A stretch of DNA of 11,902 nt, from positions 1-11,902 of the forward strand of contig CAYYYL010000058.1 of NCBI GenBank assembly GCA_964475835.1. Reading direction: 5' to 3'. The DNA comes from JABDCI01 sp964475835 (GTDB taxonomy: Bacteria; Verrucomicrobiota; Verrucomicrobiia; JABWAM01). Of the stretch, positions 7,660 to 11,902 are shown piece by piece; position 1 is the first letter of the stretch; each line of letters begins with the position of its first letter. The notes beneath the pieces were generated by a model. The model saw only the letters and a list, made by a program, of their open reading frames with translations, made no database searches and was not told where the DNA came from. Both the position numbers and the translations under genes were made by a program.

Positions 7660-7680
7660 AGGTTCGGGGGGAATGAACCT
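7660..7680 (-). terminator. Weak intrinsic terminator candidate after msrBA
   Basis: On the minus strand, 15 bases after the msrBA stop, AGGTTC and GAACCT form a 6-base-pair stem around a 9-base loop (ATTCCCCCC). It is followed by TTTAATAT, a short interrupted T-run. The placement, after msrBA and before the efflux promoter, fits a transcription stop. The stem is short and only half G+C, so termination would be partial at best. Confidence 0.35.
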
Positions 7681-7694
7681 GTTGGGGATCATCT

Positions 7695-8765
7695 TTAATT
7701 GACGTGACACGCCTTCAAACCGCGTTTCGCCAGATATTGCTGGTGATAGTCCTCGGCGCGGTAAAAGGTTCGGGCCAGTTCGATCTGAGTCACAATCGGT
7801 TTGGAGAAACGTCCGCTTTTCTGTAATTTTTCAAGGGATGCGCGGGCTTCCGCCTCCTGTGCGGGGGTGTAAAAGAAAATCACGGATCGATATTGGGTGC
7901 CGATGTCGGGTCCCTGCCTGTTGAGGGTAGTGGGGTTGTGATTCTTCCAGAATATTTCGAGCAACTGGTCGTAGGTGACCTTGGTCGGATCGTATTCCAC
8001 CTCGACCACCTCAGCATGGCCGGTTTCATCTGTGCAGACATCCTTGTAGGTTGGATTTTTCATGAGTCCTCCCGAGTAGCCGACAGCCGTGCCAGTGACG
8101 CCTTTTAACTCACGAAAGGTTTCCTCGACACCCCAGAAACACCCGGCGCCAAACATCGCCTTCGCCCTCAGGTTTTTCGCAGTTTTCGGCGGATTTTCCA
8201 CGAACGTCAGGGCGGCAGAGTTGATGCAGTAACGCAGTCCCGTGGGCGCCGGCCCGTCATTGAAAACATGGCCGAGGTGGGTGTCGCATCGCACGCAGTG
8301 GATTTCATCACGCGTCATCCCGTGACTTGAATCGGTTTCCCTGGCGATGTTTTCCCCGGCCACGGGCTGAAAGAAACTGGGCCAACCCGTCCCGGAGTCA
8401 AATTTGGCATCCGATCGGAAAAGGGGAAGCCCGCAACCTACGCAGAGATAGATGCCATCCTTGTGATTGTCATGGAAGATGCCACAAAAGGCGCGCTCTG
8501 TGCCCTTGGCACGTGCCACTTTATATTGCTCCTCTGTCAATTGCGCCTTCCATTCGGCATCGGTTTTCTCGACGTGCGGCACGCTTACAGGCGCCGAGAG
8601 TTCGCCCTGTTCATTCAAAAGTCGGACGGTTACTTCCTGTGTTGCGTTCATGGGAGGGGGATCTTTTTTTTCGGAATGGGGTTGTGCGGCGGCCAAAACG
8701 CCCAGCACCATAAAAATCATGCCGATCAAGGACAGTCTGGCTTTCATCTGTTTAAGATGCCTCAT
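7695..8765 (-). CDS. msrBA: Exported bifunctional methionine sulfoxide reductase, MsrB-MsrA fusion
   Basis: A 356-residue enzyme that reduces both the R (MsrB) and S (MsrA) epimers of methionine sulfoxide in proteins. A signal peptide (residues 1-27, hydrophobic LSLIGMIFMVLGVLAAA) sends it out of the cytoplasm, probably to the periplasm. The MsrB domain spans about 65-190: zinc-binding cysteines 108, 111, 157 and 160 (CVGC and CVRC), GTGWPSF, catalytic Cys180 in RYCINSAAL, and a likely resolving Cys94 in RAFCGIF. The MsrA domain spans about 200-353: catalytic Cys209 in GAGCFWG, GYSGG, TGHAEVVEVEYDP, and Cys353 near the C-terminus as a likely resolving residue. Many characterised fusions run MsrA-MsrB; here MsrB comes first. 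The start at ATG 8765 gives a longer charged n-region; ATG 8747 (MKARLSL) is also plausible. It needs an electron donor from thioredoxin or a DsbD/CcdA-type relay not seen here. Confidence 0.95.
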   Translation of the reverse strand: MRHLKQMKARLSLIGMIFMVLGVLAAAQPHSEKKDPPPMNATQEVTVRLLNEQGELSAPVSVPHVEKTDAEWKAQLTEEQYKVARAKGTERAFCGIFHDNHKDGIYLCVGCGLPLFRSDAKFDSGTGWPSFFQPVAGENIARETDSSHGMTRDEIHCVRCDTHLGHVFNDGPAPTGLRYCINSAALTFVENPPKTAKNLRAKAMFGAGCFWGVEETFRELKGVTGTAVGYSGGLMKNPTYKDVCTDETGHAEVVEVEYDPTKVTYDQLLEIFWKNHNPTTLNRQGPDIGTQYRSVIFFYTPAQEAEARASLEKLQKSGRFSKPIVTQIELARTFYRAEDYHQQYLAKRGLKACHVN

Positions 8766-8793
8766 TTCGTGAATGAGTCAACCTATGGTAGAA

Positions 8794-8817
8794 GTGCGCT
8801 TCAGACGGGCAGCGCAC
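8794..8817 (-). terminator. GC-rich hairpin between rhs and msrBA, possible terminator
   Basis: Thirty-six bases after the RHS stop, GTGCGCT and AGCGCAC form a perfect 7-base-pair stem with a 10-base loop. On the minus strand it is followed by TTCTACC, with no proper T-run. It may be a weak terminator or a transcript-stabilising hairpin that separates the rhs transcript from msrBA. Structure is seen directly; the function is inferred. Confidence 0.35.
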
Positions 8818-8852
8818 CGCACCAATCACAGGGTGTGAGACAAGGTTCGCGA

Positions 8853-11800
8853 CTATTCGCCCCATGCTTCCTTTGCCATGTCGGAGATGGCCCGACGGCT
8901 GAGCTGATTGCCGACGCCCAAGCCGCCCCGGGGATTTTCGATCAGCTCGCGCGCGGCCCGTTCCGCGTCACCCAAAATCTGGAAGCCGGGTCCTTCACTC
9001 ATCACCCGTCCCTCGATCATGGTTCCGATCGAGGAATCAGCAACGATGTCCCGTAGTCTTCCGTCCTGATAAAACGTGAATGCCGAGAACTGTTCTCCCG
9101 CACGCGCTGCGGACGAGGGATGCGCGTCCCGCAGGGTTTTCAGGGCCGCTGCGTGGTCCACTCCAAAAGCCACGGTTCCACGCTCGGGGTTGTATGCCCC
9201 CTTGATCAAACCTCTTGAAGCAGGGGCGTTGTTCTCCAATATGAATTTTTCCCTGAATCCTTCATATGATTTGATGAAGCTTTCAAAGAAGGAACCGCCT
9301 CCGATTCGGACGGAACCACGTTGATTGGCAAGCATGCCCAGATCCAATTCACCCGCTTTGCCGAGGTTTCCGAGCGCTTCGCCTCCGAAAAGAGTGAGAA
9401 AGTTGAATGCGGCGTAGCCTGTGCGGAAAGCGCCGGAACGATCTTCGCCTCCTGAAAGCCCCATCCACACGGTGTCCCAATCGTGGTTGAAAACAGCCGA
9501 GCCGAAATGGATCATCCCCTGCGCCGTCGTCCCCAGACCCCGCCACTCATCTCCATACATGGCCTCGGCAAAGTCGTTTTGTCCCATCATGGAATAGAAG
9601 GAGTAGCCGACGCTGCCCGCCGTATTCATCGCAAGATTGCCCATGCTTCCAAGCATGTCGACGCCTGCAGCAAAAGCTCCCTTGCCAACTCTTCCGTCCG
9701 GATCCATGAACGCCACCGGGTTGCCATTGGCATAGTTGTAGAGTGACATGCTCGAGCTGTGGCCGAATGGATCGGGAGAGAGGAACCGCCCGGCATTGGA
9801 ATCGTAGTAACGCGCGCCAAGATAGTAGAGTCCGGTCCGGTCGATATGTTTGCCATGCCAGACGCTGGCGGTTGCCAGTTCGGTGGTTGCCGAGAGCAGC
9901 GGAATCTGCGCGTGCGGGACCGGTCCATAGCTTCCCATTAGCGTGGATTTCCAGGTTACGTTGGTCCCTGTGGAACAGGCCATGACGTTTCCCAGCATAT
10001 CATGAAGAAGTCCCACCGTCTTCCGGTCGGATTCACGGATCGTCGCCTGCAATCCTCCAATGCCCTGCAACCCGCCATATCTTTCATTGGAGTCGGGACC
10101 GTGCACCTTGAGCGTGCGCTGGCCGTTGACAGCCACCGCAGTCTCGAGAAATTCGACCTGAGGATCATACCAGGAATCGAGCGTCGTGGTGGCGCCGCTG
10201 GCGGCATTCGCAAGGATCGGTTGTTCGATCGTGCGAAGACGCCGGCCAAGCGGATCATAGATGGCGGTCCAGTCGTAGCCGTTGCCGCCGGCACCGCGTT
10301 GGACCAGTTTGACCAGGCGGCCCCGGCCGTCCCATGTCAACGTCTGCACGATTCCGTCCTCGAGCGTGCGGGTGCGCACATTCCCTTCCGCGTCATACGT
10401 GCTTCCAATGGCCGTGGCGGCGACGGTGAACGTGGTGTTGGTGCTCACCGAAAACTTCCCGCTGGGATGCTTCGCCGTGACGCTGAGGGAATGCTGTCCG
10501 GAGGGCAGATCGAGCGAGGCGCTCCAGATGCCGTTGCTTTGGAAGCCGCCGAACGTCGTGGGCGAGAGAGGCTGACCGTCCACGGCGAAATCAACGGAAC
10601 CCGCGCCCTTCGCAAGGCCCATCGAAAGAAAAGCCCTGGGCTTGGTTTTTTCCGCTGTGACCTGGGAGAAGGCATTGATTGTGGTGGCGACATTTTCCCA
10701 GTTCGTGGGTGCTCCCGTTCCAATCCTGGCGGCGCTGCGCATATTCAAAGGTGTCAGAGTGTAGTTCAGGATGCCCGTCGAGTTGAAGGTGACGGGAAGG
10801 TTTTCAGTCAGCAATTGGTTGCGGCTGTTGAATGTGTAGCTCTCGGTTGAGGAAGAGAGAGGGGGCTTGTTGCCGGAACCCACCTGAAAATAGGACACCA
10901 TGTGATAGCTTGGCCTGAAATCCATGCCCAGGCTGAATATCTCCGACGCGGCAATGGCGCCTCCCACATAGGTGGTTTGCCCGTTCAGACGACCGGGTCG
11001 TTCATGCGTGAAGGAGCGGTTTGCCCATGGTGTGGTGGATGAAACGATCAATCCGCTGTCGGCATAAACGAAATCGTAGTTTTGTCCGTTGGCCGACACA
11101 CGGGTCACAATTCCATCCGCGCGCGAGGTGAATCCAAAGGTGGGCGCGGGAAGGGTGGAATCGAGGTCGGTCAAACCCGACCGGCGTCCGTCCGCGTTCC
11201 ATGCCTGCGCCATGTTGCGGGAAACCACGCCGTTGATCAGGACGGTTTCATTCGTGATCTGACGATATCCATCATAGGCGCGCTTGAGCGTGACCGGCGG
11301 CAGCCATGGGGCGTTCGCGTAGGTCTGGTCGATTTGTTGCACCACGCCGCGACGGTCATAGACATAGGCCTGGGTGGTGAGGGGGTCTGAGGTCGTGCCG
11401 GTCGATTGAATCGTTTGGGGGCGCAGGAAACTGTCATACGTTGTGGTATGCACGATGCCGCGGGGATCCGTGATGCTCTGAAGGAGCCCGATGTTGGCGC
11501 CCGTCGTATAATACGCGTAGGTGGAGGAGCGGGTGGTGGAGGTGCCGTTGACCAGCTTCTCGGTTTTTTTCCTCGAAGCGTTGTCATAAGTCGCCTGCCA
11601 GACAAGGCCGCCCGGCATCGCGCGCGTCAGGAGGTTGCCTGCGGCGTCGTAGCTGAATGTCGTCGTGGCCCCATCCGGAAGGACCTGGGTCTTCATGCGG
11701 TTCAGGCCATCATAGCTGTAACTGGTGGTTGAAATGGAAATGGGCGGGAAGGCTAAAATCATGCTAATGGTAAATTTTTCCTGAGAGGAAATCAGGTTGC

Positions 11801-11902
11801 CCATGTTGTCGTAGACGGAGAAAAAAAGGTGATTGTAAGGGCCGGTGCCCGCCTGAATTTCGAGGACCTGATTGTTTGATGTGTCCGTATACGATGTGGT
11901 GG
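8853..11902 (-). CDS. RHS/YD-repeat protein with RHS-associated core and unknown C-terminal tail, 5' end outside window
   Basis: The last ~1016 residues of a large RHS-family protein; the frame stays open to the right edge (SVYDN precedes the Met codon at 11804), so that Met is internal. RHS proteins fold YD repeats into a hollow shell that encloses a C-terminal domain, often a toxin. YD-type motifs are clear: YSYDGLNRMKTQ, FSYDAAGNLLTR, TYDNASRKKTE, YVYDRRGVVQQ, TYDAEGNVRTRT, TWDGRGRLVKL, IYDPLGRRLRT. An Ig-like insert sits between repeats at about 10390-10640. The RHS-associated core, with GLYYLGARYYDSNAGRFLSPDPFG, ends at DPDGR (9690-9704). The 278-residue tail beyond (8856-9689) is first Gly/Ala/Met-rich with possible hydrophobic helices, then a polar ~155-residue module (from about MLANQRGSVRIGG to MAKEAWGE). 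I do not recognise this module. No immunity-gene candidate follows, since the next gene starts 87 bases on. The toxin role is therefore unproven. Confidence 0.92.
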   Translation of the reverse strand, partial: TTSYTDTSNNQVLEIQAGTGPYNHLFFSVYDNMGNLISSQEKFTISMILAFPPISISTTSYSYDGLNRMKTQVLPDGATTTFSYDAAGNLLTRAMPGGLVWQATYDNASRKKTEKLVNGTSTTRSSTYAYYTTGANIGLLQSITDPRGIVHTTTYDSFLRPQTIQSTGTTSDPLTTQAYVYDRRGVVQQIDQTYANAPWLPPVTLKRAYDGYRQITNETVLINGVVSRNMAQAWNADGRRSGLTDLDSTLPAPTFGFTSRADGIVTRVSANGQNYDFVYADSGLIVSSTTPWANRSFTHERPGRLNGQTTYVGGAIAASEIFSLGMDFRPSYHMVSYFQVGSGNKPPLSSSTESYTFNSRNQLLTENLPVTFNSTGILNYTLTPLNMRSAARIGTGAPTNWENVATTINAFSQVTAEKTKPRAFLSMGLAKGAGSVDFAVDGQPLSPTTFGGFQSNGIWSASLDLPSGQHSLSVTAKHPSGKFSVSTNTTFTVAATAIGSTYDAEGNVRTRTLEDGIVQTLTWDGRGRLVKLVQRGAGGNGYDWTAIYDPLGRRLRTIEQPILANAASGATTTLDSWYDPQVEFLETAVAVNGQRTLKVHGPDSNERYGGLQGIGGLQATIRESDRKTVGLLHDMLGNVMACSTGTNVTWKSTLMGSYGPVPHAQIPLLSATTELATASVWHGKHIDRTGLYYLGARYYDSNAGRFLSPDPFGHSSSMSLYNYANGNPVAFMDPDGRVGKGAFAAGVDMLGSMGNLAMNTAGSVGYSFYSMMGQNDFAEAMYGDEWRGLGTTAQGMIHFGSAVFNHDWDTVWMGLSGGEDRSGAFRTGYAAFNFLTLFGGEALGNLGKAGELDLGMLANQRGSVRIGGGSFFESFIKSYEGFREKFILENNAPASRGLIKGAYNPERGTVAFGVDHAAALKTLRDAHPSSAARAGEQFSAFTFYQDGRLRDIVADSSIGTMIEGRVMSEGPGFQILGDAERAARELIENPRGGLGVGNQLSRRAISDMAKEAWGE

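Noticed and set aside
8754..8781. A promoter for msrBA from TTGACT (8781-8776)
   Set aside because: At 16-18 bases the only -10 candidates (CATCTT, ATCTTA, TCTTAA) are poor and would place the transcription start inside the coding region if ATG 8765 is the start.
8463..9056. A 197-codon plus-strand open frame as an immunity gene for the RHS tail
   Set aside because: It covers the 5' half of msrBA and the 3' end of rhs on the opposite strand, and its product looks like a shadow translation. Immunity genes normally follow the toxin on the same strand.
10002..10850. A 282-codon plus-strand open frame opposite the RHS gene
   Set aside because: The minus strand carries clear YD repeats throughout; the plus-strand product is Arg/Gly-rich and not recognisable.

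Overview
The window looks like a moderately GC-rich Gram-negative bacterial chromosome. All nine genes I can support lie on the minus strand and read right to left, with short gaps or overlaps. Long plus-strand open frames opposite them are shadows of GC-rich codons. The style of the RHS core (a GLYYLGARYYD stretch followed by SLYNYANGNPVAFMDPDGR) and the scarcity of Shine-Dalgarno sequences suggest Verrucomicrobiota or a related PVC-type lineage. This is an inference from memory of the family, not a search result.

Right part (8853-11902): the C-terminal ~1016 residues of a large RHS/YD-repeat protein whose N-terminus lies outside the window. It has a YD-repeat shell, an inserted Ig-like module, the RHS-associated core, and an unrecognised 278-residue tail. 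No immunity-gene candidate follows the tail: only 87 bases separate it from the next gene.

Centre right (7695-8765): an exported methionine sulfoxide reductase fusion in the order MsrB-MsrA, which would repair oxidised methionine in envelope proteins.

Centre (2979-7540): a complete tripartite efflux set in the order TolC-like outer membrane protein, MacA-like adaptor, MacB-type ATPase, MacB-type permease. ATPase and permease are separate genes joined by a 4-base GTGA overlap. Before the first gene is a consensus TTGACA box, with a perfect 6+6 inverted repeat in the spacer and -10 region. This suggests a regulated promoter for the whole set.

Left part (1-2923): a signalling cassette of a small 114-residue protein, an HDOD-domain protein (4-base ATGA overlap with the first), and a hybrid sensor histidine kinase with a GAF-like N-terminus and a C-terminal receiver. 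The kinase runs off the left end a few residues before its receiver would finish. It may be cotranscribed with the efflux genes (55-base gap) or separately.

There are no tRNA or rRNA genes, CRISPR arrays or insertion sequences that I can see. The most open questions are the RHS tail, the job of the small-protein/HDOD/hybrid-kinase cassette, and the putative operator in front of the efflux operon.
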